Source: Streptomyces panaciradicis
Lineage (GTDB): Bacteria; Actinomycetota; Actinomycetes; Streptomycetales; Streptomycetaceae
Direction: 5' to 3'
Assembly (NCBI RefSeq): GCF_023516615.1
Contig: NZ_JAMGBF010000040.1
Span: 1-64,000, forward strand
DNA length: 64,000 nt
Shown here: positions 52,409-61,195 of the stretch, piece by piece
How the letters are laid out: each line of letters begins with the position of its first letter
Position numbering within the stretch: position 1 is the first letter of the stretch
The notes under the pieces: generated by a model
What the model was told of the DNA's origin: nothing
The model's database searches: none
Seen by the model: the letters and a program-made list of their open reading frames with translations, nothing else
Translations under genes and position numbers: made by a program

Positions 52409-52528
52409 TTGCGCACCCGTGGAAGACGGCTGATCGTCGGGGCCGTCGCGTTGCTCACCGCCGCGACCGCTCTGCCGGCCGCCGAGGTGCGGTGTGCCTG
52501 CGCATGGGACCCCCGGGGCCGACGGTGA
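52409..52528 (+). CDS. Possible small secreted peptide (39 aa), uncertain
   Basis: In the 321-bp gap between two acyl-CoA synthetase genes, a TTG start with GGGAG upstream begins a frame reading a positively charged start, a hydrophobic stretch (LIVGAVALLTAATALPAAE) and a Cys-Ala-Cys end. It looks like a signal peptide followed by almost nothing, so a truncated gene is as likely as a real peptide. A GTGACG hexanucleotide repeat (52521-52548) overlaps its end and could have shifted the frame. The rest of the gap holds nothing I can assign. Confidence 0.3.
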   Translation: MRTRGRRLIVGAVALLTAATALPAAEVRCACAWDPRGRR

Positions 52529-52623
52529 CGGTGACGGTGACGGTGACGAACACGGTGCCGTCCCTACGACGCGCGGGCACCCCGCCGCGTTCGATCCTCC
52601 GCCCCCCGTCGGCCCGGTGCCTG

Positions 52624-54186
52624 TCACACGGGCCGGGTGCGGCCCTTCCAGTACGGGTCCCGCAGTCGCCGTTTGTACAGCTTGCCGTTGGGGTCGCGGG
52701 GCATTTCCGTGATGAAGTCGACGGTCCTGGGCCGCTTGTAGCCGGCGAGCCGTTCGGCGCAGTGCTCCAGGATGGAGGCGGCCAGCGCGGGGCCCGGCTC
52801 GTGTCCCGGCGCCGGTTCGACGACCGCCTTGACCTCCTCGCCCCAGTCGTCGTGCGGGATGCCGAAGACGGCGGCGTCCGCCACGGCGGGGTGGGCCAGG
52901 AGGGCGGACTCGATCTCGGCCGGGTAGATGTTGACCCCGCCCGAGATGATCATGTCGATCTTGCGGTCGCGGAGGAAGAGGTAGCCGTCCTCGTCGAGAC
53001 AGCCGAGGTCGCCGACGGTGAAGTAGTCGCCGATGCGGTTCTTCCGTGTCTTGGCCTCGTCCTTGTGGTAGGCGAAGCCGCCGGTGTTCATCTTCATGTA
53101 GACGGTGCCCAGTTCGCCGGGCGGCAGCCGGTTGCCGTCCTCGTCGAAGACGGCGAGCTCGCTGATGGGCCACGCCTTGCCGACGGTGCCGGGCTTCTTC
53201 AGCCAGTCCTCGGCGGTGGCGAAGGCGCCGCCGCCCTCGCTGGCCGCGTAGTACTCCTCGACCGAGTCGCCCCACCATTCGATCATGGCCCGTTTCACGT
53301 GGTCGGGACAGGGAGCGGCGCCGTGGATGGCGTGCCGCATGGACGACACGTCGTAGGAGCGGCGGACGTCCTCGGGCAGGGCCAGCAGCCGGTGGAACTG
53401 GGTGGGGACCATGTGGGTGTGCGTGCACTTGTGGACGTCGATGAGGCGCAGCATCTCCTCGGGCGTCCACTTGTCCATCAGGACCAGGCGGTGGCCGATG
53501 TGCAGGGACGCGCCCGCGAACTGCAGGACGGCCGTGTGGTAGAGCGGCGAGCAGACGAGGTGGACGTTGCCGTCGAACGGCTTGATGCCGAAGATGCCGA
53601 GGAAGCCGCCGAGGTAGGCCTCCTCCGGCGCCCGGCCGGGCAGCGGGCGGCGGATGCCGCGCGGCCGCCCGGTGGTGCCGGAGGTGTAGTTCATGACCCA
53701 GCCGAGCTCGCGGTCGGCGGGCGCCGACTCCGGCTGTCCGTCGAGGAGTTCGGCGTACGGGCGGAAGCCCTCGACCTCGCCGACGGCGTAGCGGTGGGTG
53801 GCCGGCAGGCCGGCCTCGTCGGCGGCGTGGCGGGCGGGACCGGCGAACCGCTCGTGGGCGATGAGCACCTTGGCGCCCGAGTCGGCGACGATCCAGCCGA
53901 TCTCCGGTCCGACGAAGTGGTGGTTGACCGGCACGAGATAGAGACCGGCCTGGCTGGCGGCGAGGTAGGCGGTGAGGAACTCGACGCCGTTGGGCAGGAC
54001 GACCGCGAAGGCGTCCCCGCGCGACAGTCCCGCGGCACGCAGGCCGTGCACGAGGCGGTTGGCGGCGGCGTGCAGGCGTCCGGCGGTCCACTCCTCGCCG
54101 TCGGGGGCGATGAGGACCTTCCGGTCGGGGTCGGCGGCGGCCTGGGCCCAGAATCCGGCCGGGGGCGTACTCGTCGTGCTCGTCAT
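52624..54186 (-). CDS. Acyl-CoA synthetase (third copy)
   Basis: 520 aa ANL enzyme: YTSGTTGRPRGIRR (A3), DRKIDMIISGGVNIYPAEIESALL (A8) and DPNGKLYKRRL with the catalytic lysine. It is coupled to the nitronate monooxygenase-like gene by an ATGA overlap of 4 nt, so they form one operon under the shared TTTTCTGA operator. Likely activates the substrate that the oxidase or the thiolase operon then handles. Confidence 0.9.
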   Translation of the reverse strand: MTSTTSTPPAGFWAQAAADPDRKVLIAPDGEEWTAGRLHAAANRLVHGLRAAGLSRGDAFAVVLPNGVEFLTAYLAASQAGLYLVPVNHHFVGPEIGWIVADSGAKVLIAHERFAGPARHAADEAGLPATHRYAVGEVEGFRPYAELLDGQPESAPADRELGWVMNYTSGTTGRPRGIRRPLPGRAPEEAYLGGFLGIFGIKPFDGNVHLVCSPLYHTAVLQFAGASLHIGHRLVLMDKWTPEEMLRLIDVHKCTHTHMVPTQFHRLLALPEDVRRSYDVSSMRHAIHGAAPCPDHVKRAMIEWWGDSVEEYYAASEGGGAFATAEDWLKKPGTVGKAWPISELAVFDEDGNRLPPGELGTVYMKMNTGGFAYHKDEAKTRKNRIGDYFTVGDLGCLDEDGYLFLRDRKIDMIISGGVNIYPAEIESALLAHPAVADAAVFGIPHDDWGEEVKAVVEPAPGHEPGPALAASILEHCAERLAGYKRPRTVDFITEMPRDPNGKLYKRRLRDPYWKGRTRPV

Positions 54187-55292
54187 TCACCGCTCCTTCC
54201 GGCGATGCGGTTGACGCGGTCGACGGCTTCCTCGAAGCCGCGGGTGAGGTCGTCGAAGACCGCCTGGACGCTGCGTTCGCTGGTCATCCGGCCGACGATC
54301 TGGCCGACCGGGGTGCCGAGCAGGGGCTCGACCTCGTACTTCTGGATGCGGGTGAGTGCGTCGGCGACCAGCAGGCCCTGCAGGGGCATGGGGAGGGTGC
54401 CCGGTCCGCTGGGGTCGTCCCAGGCGTCGGTCCATTCGGTGCGCAGCTGGCGTGCGGGCTTGCCGGTCAGGGCGCGGGAGCGGACGGTGTCGCCGGACCC
54501 GGCGGCCAGCAGTTTGCGGGTCACGGCGGGCGAGGAGAGGTCGGCCTCGGTACAGGTCAGCCAGAGGGAGCCGAGCCACACCCCCTGGGCGCCGAGGGCG
54601 AGGGCGGCGGCCACCTGCTGTCCGCTGCCGATGCCTCCGGCGGCCAGGACCGGCAGCGGGTCCACGGCCTCGACGACCTCCGGCGTGAGGACCATGGAGG
54701 CGATCTCGCCGGTGTGGCCGCCCGCCTCGTAGCCCTGGGCGACGACGATGTCGATGCCGCCCTCCTTGTGCTTGAGGGCGTGCCGGGCGCTGCCCGCGAG
54801 CGCGGCGACCAGCACGTCCTGCTGGTGGGCGCGGGCGACCACGTCGGCGGGCGGGGAGCCGAGGGCGTTGGCCAGCAGCCGGATCGGGTAGTCGAAGGCG
54901 ACGTCGAGCTGGCTGCGGGCGACCTGTTCCATCCAGCCGGTGATGCGCCAGCCGGCCACGTCGCCCTCGGCGAGTTCCGGTACGCCGTACTTGGCGAGGG
55001 TGTCCTGGACGAACTGGCGGTGCCCCTCGGGGATCATCGCCTCGACGTCGGCCTCCGTGACCCCTTCCACCTTCTTGGCGGGCATGACGACGTCGAGGCC
55101 GTAGGGCTTGCCGTCGACGTGGGCCTCGACCCAGTCGAGGTCGCGCTTGAGGTCGTCGGGGGCGGTGTAGCGGACCGCGCCGAGCACTCCGAAACCGCCG
55201 GCCCGGCTGATGGCCGCGGCGACGGCGGGGAACGGCGTGAAGCCGAAGATCGCGTGCTCGACTCCCAGTTTCTTGCTCAGCTCCGTCTGCAT
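54183..55292 (-). CDS. Nitronate monooxygenase-like flavoprotein (IpdC-like)
   Basis: 369 aa TIM-barrel flavoprotein of the 2-nitropropane dioxygenase family. FMN-binding and phosphate loops are visible in LAAGGIGSGQQVAAALALGAQGVWLGS and AQGYEAGGHTGE. Mycobacterial IpdC, a member of this family, works in steroid ring degradation, so this gene may act on a CoA-bound ring fragment rather than nitronate. It overlaps the acyl-CoA synthetase start by 4 nt. Its upstream region carries the 26-bp operator also found before the FadD19-like gene. Confidence 0.88.
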   Translation of the reverse strand: MQTELSKKLGVEHAIFGFTPFPAVAAAISRAGGFGVLGAVRYTAPDDLKRDLDWVEAHVDGKPYGLDVVMPAKKVEGVTEADVEAMIPEGHRQFVQDTLAKYGVPELAEGDVAGWRITGWMEQVARSQLDVAFDYPIRLLANALGSPPADVVARAHQQDVLVAALAGSARHALKHKEGGIDIVVAQGYEAGGHTGEIASMVLTPEVVEAVDPLPVLAAGGIGSGQQVAAALALGAQGVWLGSLWLTCTEADLSSPAVTRKLLAAGSGDTVRSRALTGKPARQLRTEWTDAWDDPSGPGTLPMPLQGLLVADALTRIQKYEVEPLLGTPVGQIVGRMTSERSVQAVFDDLTRGFEEAVDRVNRIAGRSGE

Positions 55293-55331
55293 GGGCGCAG
55301 GATGCCGCAGTCCTCCGGACGACGGAAGGCC

Positions 55332-55357
55332 TTTTCTGATGCTCCGTCAGATTTCTT
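55332..55357. promoter_or_regulatory. Shared 26-bp operator, copy 2
   Basis: TTTTCTGA, seven bases, then TCAGATTTCTT, matching the element at 42549-42574 outside the centre. It lies 40 bp upstream of the nitronate monooxygenase-like start (55292), and 101 bp upstream of the divergent beta-lactamase-fold gene. Confidence 0.75.
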
Positions 55358-55457
55358 GCCACCGCCCCGCCCTGTTGACACACCGCACCCCTGACACGAA
55401 AGTTTCCGTCCGCAAGGTGATCCCGGAAAGATACTTTCAGGCACGGGAGGCTCACCC

Positions 55458-57239
55458 ATGACGGACGACGCGGCGACCCGGCCGGGCCTCTCCCGGCGCC
55501 AACTGGCCCGAAGAACCCTCGCCCTGGGCGGCGCCCTGGCCATCGCCCCGTTCCCCGCCGGCCCGGCGGCCGCGGCCTCCCCCGGCCCGACGCACCCCAC
55601 CCTTCGCTACGGCTCGCCCGAGCGCGCCGGCCTGCTCGCCGAGCACCTCGGCCAACTGGTCACGGACGCCGAGGCGTTCCTCGGCCCCTCCCCCAAGCAC
55701 CCGTGGTACGCGGGCGCCGTCCTGCTGGCCGGGCGCGGCGGCACCGTGGCACTGCACCGGCCCATCGGCATGGCGGTGCGCTACCGGTCGTACGACGAGA
55801 AGACCGACACCGGCGTCGAGTTCCCGGCCGGCCGGCAGATCCCCATGTCCGAGGACACCGTCTTCGACCTCGCCTCCGTCTCCAAGCTGTTCACCTCGCT
55901 GCTGGCGGTGCGGGCGATGGAGCGGGGTGAGGTGGAGCTGGAGGCGACGGTCGCCTCGTACGTCCCGGAGTTCGGGGCCGCCGGCAAGCAGGACGTCACC
56001 GTTCGCCAACTCCTCACCCACACCTCGGGCTTCCGCGACTGGATCCCCCTGTACAAGGCACCGACGTACGAGGCCAGGATCCAGCTCGTCTACGACCAGG
56101 CCCCGATCAACCCGCCGGGCACGAAGTACCTCTACTCCGACCTGAACCTGATCTCCCTCCAGCTGGTCCTGGAGAGGGTCACGGGCCGCACCCTGGACGT
56201 CCTGCTGCGCGAGGACATCACCGAGCCGCTCGGCCTGGAGCGCACCCGCTACAACCCGCCCGCCTCCTGGCGGCCGGCGATCGCGGCCACGGAGGACGAG
56301 CGGGCGCCCTGGTCCGGTCTCGACCGCGGGCTGGTGTGGGGCGAGGTGCACGACGAGAACGCCTACAGCCTGGGCGGGGTCGCCGGCCACGCCGGGGTGT
56401 TCTCCTGCGCCTGGGACCTGGCCGTGCTCGGCCGGACCCTGCTGAGCGGCGGCGCCTACGGCCGCACCCGCATCCTGCGCCCGGAATCGGTGAAGTCGCT
56501 GTTCACCGACTTCAACACCGCTTTCCCCGGGCACGAGCACGGCCTGGGCTTCGAGCTCTACCAGCACTGGTACATGGGCGCGATGGCGACCCCGCGCACC
56601 GCCGGTCACACCGGCTTCACCGGCACCTCGCTGGTCCTGGACCCGACGACGGACTCCTTCCTCGTCGTGCTCGGCAACTCGGTCCACCCGGTGCGCACAT
56701 GGCGCTCCGGTTCCGCTCCCCGGGTCGCCGCCGGCAACCGTCTGGCGCGGGCCGTGCCCGTCCGCCCCGTGCGCGGACGTACCGCCTGGTTCTCCGGCAT
56801 GGCGAGCGCCACGACGGCCACGCTCACCCTGCCCGCGCTCGACACCCGGCGGGGCGGCGCGCGGCTCGGCGCCGCACTGTGGTGGGACACCGAACCGGCC
56901 TCGGACACACTGGCGTTGGAGACCACCGCCGACGGCGGGACGACCTGGCAGCCCCTGCCGTTCACGACCACGCGCCACGGCGAGCCGCCGCAGGAGCACC
57001 CGTCGGGCTCGGTCACGGGCTGGTCGGGCCGCGTCTGGCACCGCCTGACGGCCGACCTTCCGGCCGCCGCCCAACTGGGCGTGCGCTGGCGGTACTCGAC
57101 GGACCGGCTGTACGTGGGACGGGGTGCGTACGTCGACGCGATCCGGGTCCGGGCGGCCGGCGATGTGCTCTTCGACGAAGCCCGTCCGGCCGACTCGGCA
57201 CGGATCACGCCGGTGGGCTGGACCGCGTCGGCGGACTAG
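55458..57239 (+). CDS. Beta-lactamase-fold serine hydrolase, secreted
   Basis: 593 aa. Twin-arginine signal (SRRQLARRTLALGGALAIA). The serine beta-lactamase/DD-peptidase motifs are S-x-x-K in DLASVSKLFTS, the Y-S-D/N in YLYSDLN and HTGFTG as KTG analog. Residues about 405-593 form a separate beta-sandwich (jelly-roll, CBM-like) module, unusual at this position. Probably an extracytoplasmic esterase or peptidase acting on a surface polymer; no true antibiotic hydrolase is implied. Confidence 0.9.
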   Translation: MTDDAATRPGLSRRQLARRTLALGGALAIAPFPAGPAAAASPGPTHPTLRYGSPERAGLLAEHLGQLVTDAEAFLGPSPKHPWYAGAVLLAGRGGTVALHRPIGMAVRYRSYDEKTDTGVEFPAGRQIPMSEDTVFDLASVSKLFTSLLAVRAMERGEVELEATVASYVPEFGAAGKQDVTVRQLLTHTSGFRDWIPLYKAPTYEARIQLVYDQAPINPPGTKYLYSDLNLISLQLVLERVTGRTLDVLLREDITEPLGLERTRYNPPASWRPAIAATEDERAPWSGLDRGLVWGEVHDENAYSLGGVAGHAGVFSCAWDLAVLGRTLLSGGAYGRTRILRPESVKSLFTDFNTAFPGHEHGLGFELYQHWYMGAMATPRTAGHTGFTGTSLVLDPTTDSFLVVLGNSVHPVRTWRSGSAPRVAAGNRLARAVPVRPVRGRTAWFSGMASATTATLTLPALDTRRGGARLGAALWWDTEPASDTLALETTADGGTTWQPLPFTTTRHGEPPQEHPSGSVTGWSGRVWHRLTADLPAAAQLGVRWRYSTDRLYVGRGAYVDAIRVRAAGDVLFDEARPADSARITPVGWTASAD

Positions 57240-57242
57240 GTC

Positions 57243-57306
57243 GTGTGTCGAGAGTCCCGTCGTCCGCCCGAAGGGCGTCGCGGGGCTGGCGGGACTTTCG
57301 ACACAC
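57243..57306. repeat. 64-bp inverted repeat after the beta-lactamase-fold gene
   Basis: Arms GTGTGTCGAGAGTCCCG (57243-57259) and its 16-of-17 complement at 57290-57306 enclose a 30-nt loop. It starts 4 bp after the stop codon at 57239. It may be a terminator or a mobile-type small repeat, similar in layout to the element at 33341-33428. Confidence 0.7.
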
Positions 57307-57367
57307 GCCCTGGGACCGGACGAAAATCCCCGATCGGCCGGCGCCGTCGTCGGCTAGCGTGCGGTCC

Positions 57368-57784
57368 ATGAACCGACGGCGGCAGAAGAAGCTCACCGGC
57401 CGGCTCTTCGCGGCGATCCTGCGGGACGACGCCGCCGAGGTGGCCGCGCTTGTGCGGGCCGGAGCCGATCCGGGACGAGCCGACCGCGAGGGCACCACCC
57501 CGCTGTACGAGGCCGCCGTCAACGGCCGGGCCCCGATCGTCCGTCTGCTCCTGGCGGCCGGCGCCCCGCCCGACGCCGAGAGCGGCGGGATCGGCGCGGA
57601 GGGCACACCGCTGTGCGCCGCCGCGTGCTGGGGACACACCGAGGTGGTACGGGAGTTGCTGGCACACGGCGCCGATCCGTCCCTGCGCGAGGATCACGGC
57701 ACCGGCTGGTCCCCGCTGCGGTGGGCCGAGAACGGCCCGCACCCCGGCACCGCCGCACTCCTCACCGCGGCCGGTGCGGGCTGA
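57368..57784 (+). CDS. Ankyrin repeat protein
   Basis: 138 aa. Three ankyrin-type repeats: VAALVRAGADPGRADREGTTPLYEAA, then IVRLLLAAGAPPDAESGGIGAEGTPLCAAA, then VVRELLAHGADPSLREDHGTGWSPLRWA. No signal peptide. A small protein-binding scaffold; partner unknown. Its 3' end overlaps the end of the convergent LLM reductase gene by 23 bp. Confidence 0.88.
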   Translation: MNRRRQKKLTGRLFAAILRDDAAEVAALVRAGADPGRADREGTTPLYEAAVNGRAPIVRLLLAAGAPPDAESGGIGAEGTPLCAAACWGHTEVVRELLAHGADPSLREDHGTGWSPLRWAENGPHPGTAALLTAAGAG

Positions 57785-58652
57785 CCAGTTCGTCGGCGAC
57801 CCAGCGCGCGACCCCGGCGGGGTACGGCGCCGGCAGCCCGAGCACGATGTGCCCGAAGCCGGCGTCGAGGACCTCGCCGATCGCGGCGCGGGTGGTGCCG
57901 GGCCGGTCGTAGTCCACGGGCAGGTGGACCGAGCGGGTGACGGCCGCCGGATCGCGGCCGATCTCGGCGCAGTAGCGGTCGAGCAGCGCGCTGCGGCGGA
58001 CCACGTCCTCGAGGTCACCGCCCGGGATGTTCCACAGGTCGGCGTGCTCGGCGGCCACCCGCAGGGTCGCGGCGGAGCGGCCGCCGATCAGGATCGGCGG
58101 ATGCGGGCGCTGGACGGGCTTGGGGTTGGCGAAGGCTCCGGTGAGGTGGTGCTGGGTGCCGTGGAAGTCGAAGGGCTTGTCCTCCGTCCACAGCCGCCGG
58201 ATCAGCGTGCAGGCCTCGGCGAGACTCCGTACCGCGTCCGCGGTGTCCTGGAAGGGCAGGCCGTACGCCGGGTACTCGCGCCGGGCCTCGGGAGGGTGGG
58301 GGCGGGAGCCGACGCCGATGCCGAAGTCGAGCCGGCCGCCGGAGACGATGTCGACGGTCGTGGCGATCTTGGCCAGGACGGCGGGGGGCCGGAACCTGTT
58401 GCTGGTCACCAGCAGCCCCAGCCGCAGCCGCCGGGTCTGCGCGGCGAGGGCCGACAGCAGCGTCCAGCCCTCGAGGATCGGCCCGTCCGGGTCGCCGCCG
58501 ATCGGCATGAGGTGGTCGAACAGCCAGGCGTGCTCGATCTCCGGAACGGTGTCCGCCTCGCGCCAGACGGTGAGGACGTCCTCGTACGACACCTGCATGG
58601 GGGCGGTCATGATCCCGAAGCTGGGGGTGGTCGGCCGGGTGGTCTGTGACAT
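57762..58652 (-). CDS. LLM-class flavin/F420-dependent oxidoreductase
   Basis: 296 aa TIM-barrel luciferase-like monooxygenase family. The opening FGIMTAPMQVSYEDVLTVWREADTVPEIEHAWLFDHLMP and RLRLGLLVTSNRFRPPAVLAKIATTVDIVSGGRLDFGIGVG are typical. It uses F420 or FMN; the subgroup cannot be assigned without a profile search. Operon with the upstream aldo/keto reductase gene: an 18-bp gap separates them. Confidence 0.9.
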   Translation of the reverse strand: MSQTTRPTTPSFGIMTAPMQVSYEDVLTVWREADTVPEIEHAWLFDHLMPIGGDPDGPILEGWTLLSALAAQTRRLRLGLLVTSNRFRPPAVLAKIATTVDIVSGGRLDFGIGVGSRPHPPEARREYPAYGLPFQDTADAVRSLAEACTLIRRLWTEDKPFDFHGTQHHLTGAFANPKPVQRPHPPILIGGRSAATLRVAAEHADLWNIPGGDLEDVVRRSALLDRYCAEIGRDPAAVTRSVHLPVDYDRPGTTRAAIGEVLDAGFGHIVLGLPAPYPAGVARWVADELVSPHRPR

Positions 58653-58670
58653 GGCGGTTCTCCCCGGGTC

Positions 58671-59690
58671 TCAGCGGCGCCGCAGCGACGCGTCCAGCAG
58701 CGCCGGCGGCGCGTCGAACTTCTCGTGGGCGGCGAGGTCGGTGCCGGGCGCGACGACGGCGTCGATCGCGTCGAGCACGTCGGCGGAGAGCACCGTGTCG
58801 GCCGCGGCGAGCTGGCTGCGCAGGTGGTCGAGGGTGCGCGGGCCGATGAGCGCGGCGGTGACGGCGGGGTGCGCGGTCACGAAGCCGAGGGCGAGCTGGA
58901 TCAGGGTCAGTCCGGCCTCGTCGGCGATCTCGGCGAGCCGCTCGACGGCGTCGAGCCGGGCCCTGTTGTGGGGCAGGCTCAGGTCGAAGCGTTCCGGCAT
59001 GAGCGCCGAGCGGTTGGTGGTGACGTCACCGCCCCGGCGGACGGCGCCCGTCAGCCAGCCCGAGGCGAGCGGGCTCCACACCAGTACGCCGAGGCCGTAC
59101 TCCTCGGCCACGGGCAGGACATGGGCCTCGACGCCGCGCTGCAGGATCGAGTAGCTGGGCTGTTCGGTGACGTAGCGGCCCAGGTGGTGCTCGCGGGCGG
59201 CCCACTGGGCCTGCACGATGCGGTGGGCGGGGAAGGTCGAGGAGCCGAAGTAGCGGATCTTCCCGGCCCGTTGGAGGTCGGTGAGGGCCGACAGTGTCTC
59301 CTCGTCGCTGGTCGTCGGGTCCCATCGGTGGATCTGGTAGAGGTCGACGTGGTCGACGCCGAGCCGGCGCAGGCTGTCCTCGAGTGCGGTGACCAGCCAC
59401 CGGCGTGAACTGCCGCGGTGGTTGCGCTCGTCGCCCATCGGCATGGTCGCCTTGGTGGCGAGCACGATGTCGTCGCGGCGGCCCGCGATGGCCTTGCCGA
59501 CCATCTCCTCCGACCCGCCGGCGCTGTACATGTCCGCGGTGTCGATGAGGTTGACGCCCGCCTCCAGGGCGGCGTCGACGATGGCCGTGGCCTCGTCCTG
59601 GGTGGTGTTCCCGATGGCGCCGAAGTTCATCGCGCCCAGCGCGAGCGAGCTGACCTGCACACCGGTGCGGCCCAAGGTGCGGTACTGCAT
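58671..59690 (-). CDS. Aldo/keto reductase
   Basis: 339 aa. The AKR tetrad is visible: D and Y in IDTADMYSAGG, K in IVLATKATM and H in LYQIHRWDP. NADPH-binding motif near SALIGPRTLDHLRSQLAA. An NADPH-dependent carbonyl reductase of unknown substrate. It is first in an operon with the LLM oxidoreductase gene and is divergent from the TetR gene, with a double palindrome between them. Confidence 0.92.
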   Translation of the reverse strand: MQYRTLGRTGVQVSSLALGAMNFGAIGNTTQDEATAIVDAALEAGVNLIDTADMYSAGGSEEMVGKAIAGRRDDIVLATKATMPMGDERNHRGSSRRWLVTALEDSLRRLGVDHVDLYQIHRWDPTTSDEETLSALTDLQRAGKIRYFGSSTFPAHRIVQAQWAAREHHLGRYVTEQPSYSILQRGVEAHVLPVAEEYGLGVLVWSPLASGWLTGAVRRGGDVTTNRSALMPERFDLSLPHNRARLDAVERLAEIADEAGLTLIQLALGFVTAHPAVTAALIGPRTLDHLRSQLAAADTVLSADVLDAIDAVVAPGTDLAAHEKFDAPPALLDASLRRR

Positions 59691-59751
59691 GTCCGTGTCT
59701 CCTCATGGCAGGGGTGGTGACCGGGTTCGCGCTCTGCCAGAATGAACAGAA

Positions 59752-59796
59752 CCGGAACCTCGTTCCGGTACTGACGATACGGAACCGTGTTCCGTT
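59752..59796. promoter_or_regulatory. Two tandem TetR operators
   Basis: Palindrome 1: ACCGGAAC-CTC-GTTCCGGT (59752-59770). Palindrome 2: ACGGAAC-CGT-GTTCCGT (59780-59796). Both have a 3-nt spacer, and they share the half-site CGGAAC/GTTCCG. The centres are 27 bp apart. They lie between the AKR gene (start 59690) and the TetR gene (start 59829). Confidence 0.85.
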
Positions 59797-59828
59797 TTTG
59801 CAAGGCGACGGTGGAAGGGATCAACGCT

Positions 59829-60428
59829 GTGATCGACGGCGACAGCGACGAGACGGGCGGGCGCGGGGCCCCGTCCCGGCGCAAGGACGCCCGGCGCAAC
59901 AAGGAGACGCTGCTGGAGGCGGCCGCCGCGGTCTTCGTCGCCAAGGGCGTGGACGCGCCGGTGCGGGACATCGCGGCCGAGGCGGGCGTCGGGCTGGGCA
60001 CGCTGTACCGGCACTTCCCCACCCGGGCGGACCTGATCATCGGCGTGTACCGGCACCAGGTGGAGGCCTGCGCCGAGGCCGGCCCGGCCCTCCTGGAGAG
60101 CAGCGGGAGCCCGTACACCGCGCTGGCACTCTGGATCGACCGGTTCGTCGACTTCCTGGTCACCAAGCACGGCCTGGCCGGCGTACTGCAGTCCGACAGC
60201 GCCGGTTTCGAGACGCTGCACGCCTACTTCCTCGATCGCCTCGTCCCCGTCTGCGCACAGCTCCTCACCGCCGCGGAGACCGCCGGCGAGATCCGCACCG
60301 GGCTGACGGCCTACGAACTCATGCGCGGCGTCGGCAACCTGTGCGCCGGCGCGGAGACCGACCCCGCCTACGACGCCCGCCGCCTGGTCGAACTCCTCGT
60401 GGCGGGACTGCGCGCGATGCCGTCCTAG
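59829..60428 (+). CDS. TetR-family transcriptional regulator
   Basis: 199 aa from the GTG at 59829, chosen because GGAAGGGA lies 8 nt before it and because a longer frame from 59787 would start inside the second operator. The HTH (RNKETLLEAAAAVFVAKGVDAPVRDIAAEAGVGLGTLYRHFPTRADLI) is typical. The ligand domain is not informative. Divergent from the AKR/LLM operon that it probably represses. Ends convergent with the methyltransferase gene (4-bp overlap). Confidence 0.9.
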   Translation: MIDGDSDETGGRGAPSRRKDARRNKETLLEAAAAVFVAKGVDAPVRDIAAEAGVGLGTLYRHFPTRADLIIGVYRHQVEACAEAGPALLESSGSPYTALALWIDRFVDFLVTKHGLAGVLQSDSAGFETLHAYFLDRLVPVCAQLLTAAETAGEIRTGLTAYELMRGVGNLCAGAETDPAYDARRLVELLVAGLRAMPS

Positions 60429-61195
60429 CCTGCCGCTCGGGCCGTCAGAACCGGCTGGTGGAAGCCGGTGGCCTCCGGCGAATGCCAGTCGAGGCCGTCG
60501 AACCCCGCCGCGCTCGCGGCTTCCACCAGCTGCTCCCGCGACAGCGCCCGGGAGGCGGCACGCCGGAGGCGGACCTCCCAGCCCTCCCCCTGCGGCAGGA
60601 GCTGGAAGTACTCCTGGTCGTAGTGCTCGCCGTCCTCGTGCCAGTGCCAGAGCTGGAAGGTGATCGTGCGGCCGTCCGGGCCGTACGACACCTGCGGCGG
60701 CGTCGAGGCGGGACGGGTGCGCCGGAGGGCGTCGTAGTCCCGGAGGGTGAGCAGGAGCAGCCCGTCGTCGCGCAGCGTTCGCCGCATCTCGCCGAGCGCC
60801 ACGGCCGTGTCCTCGCAGCTCATGAGGTGGGCGATGGAGTTGTCGGCGCAGACGACCGCGTCGAAGGCGCCCGGCCGGAACGGCAGCCGGCGCATGTCGG
60901 CCGCCGTGACCGGGAGTTCGACGCCGCGGGCCGCGGCTTCGGCGGCGGCCCGTGCGGCGGCGACGGGGCTCAGGTCGCTGCCGACGACGCGGTGTCCGGC
61001 GCGGGCCAGCCCGATCGCCTGCGTGCCGATGCCGCAGGCGCAGTCCAGCAACCGGTGCGGCCCCGGGCCGAGTTCGCTCCGGAGCAGGCCGTCCAGGACG
61101 GCGGCCTGACGGGCGATGCTCGCCTCCCAGTCCGGGAAGATCCGGTGGTAGTCGGGGGCCAGCGAGTCGTAGAAGTCTCCGGCCGAGGAGGTCAC
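60425..61195 (-). CDS. SAM-dependent class I methyltransferase
   Basis: 256 aa from the GTG at 61195, overlapping the stop of the upstream oxidoreductase by 4 nt (GTGA). SAM loop DCACGIGTQAIGLARAGHRVVGSDLSP and AVVCADNSIAHLMS are clear. The W-x-W-x-E block (QLWHWHEDGEHYDQEYFQLL) is shared with small-molecule or ubiquinone-type methyltransferases. Paired with a CrtI-like enzyme, it may modify the same product. Confidence 0.87.
   Translation of the reverse strand: MTSSAGDFYDSLAPDYHRIFPDWEASIARQAAVLDGLLRSELGPGPHRLLDCACGIGTQAIGLARAGHRVVGSDLSPVAAARAAAEAAARGVELPVTAADMRRLPFRPGAFDAVVCADNSIAHLMSCEDTAVALGEMRRTLRDDGLLLLTLRDYDALRRTRPASTPPQVSYGPDGRTITFQLWHWHEDGEHYDQEYFQLLPQGEGWEVRLRRAASRALSREQLVEAASAAGFDGLDWHSPEATGFHQPVLTARAAG

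Noticed and set aside
59787..59828. Upstream start for the TetR regulator
   Set aside because: It lies inside the second operator; the GTG at 59829 has a proper ribosome site.
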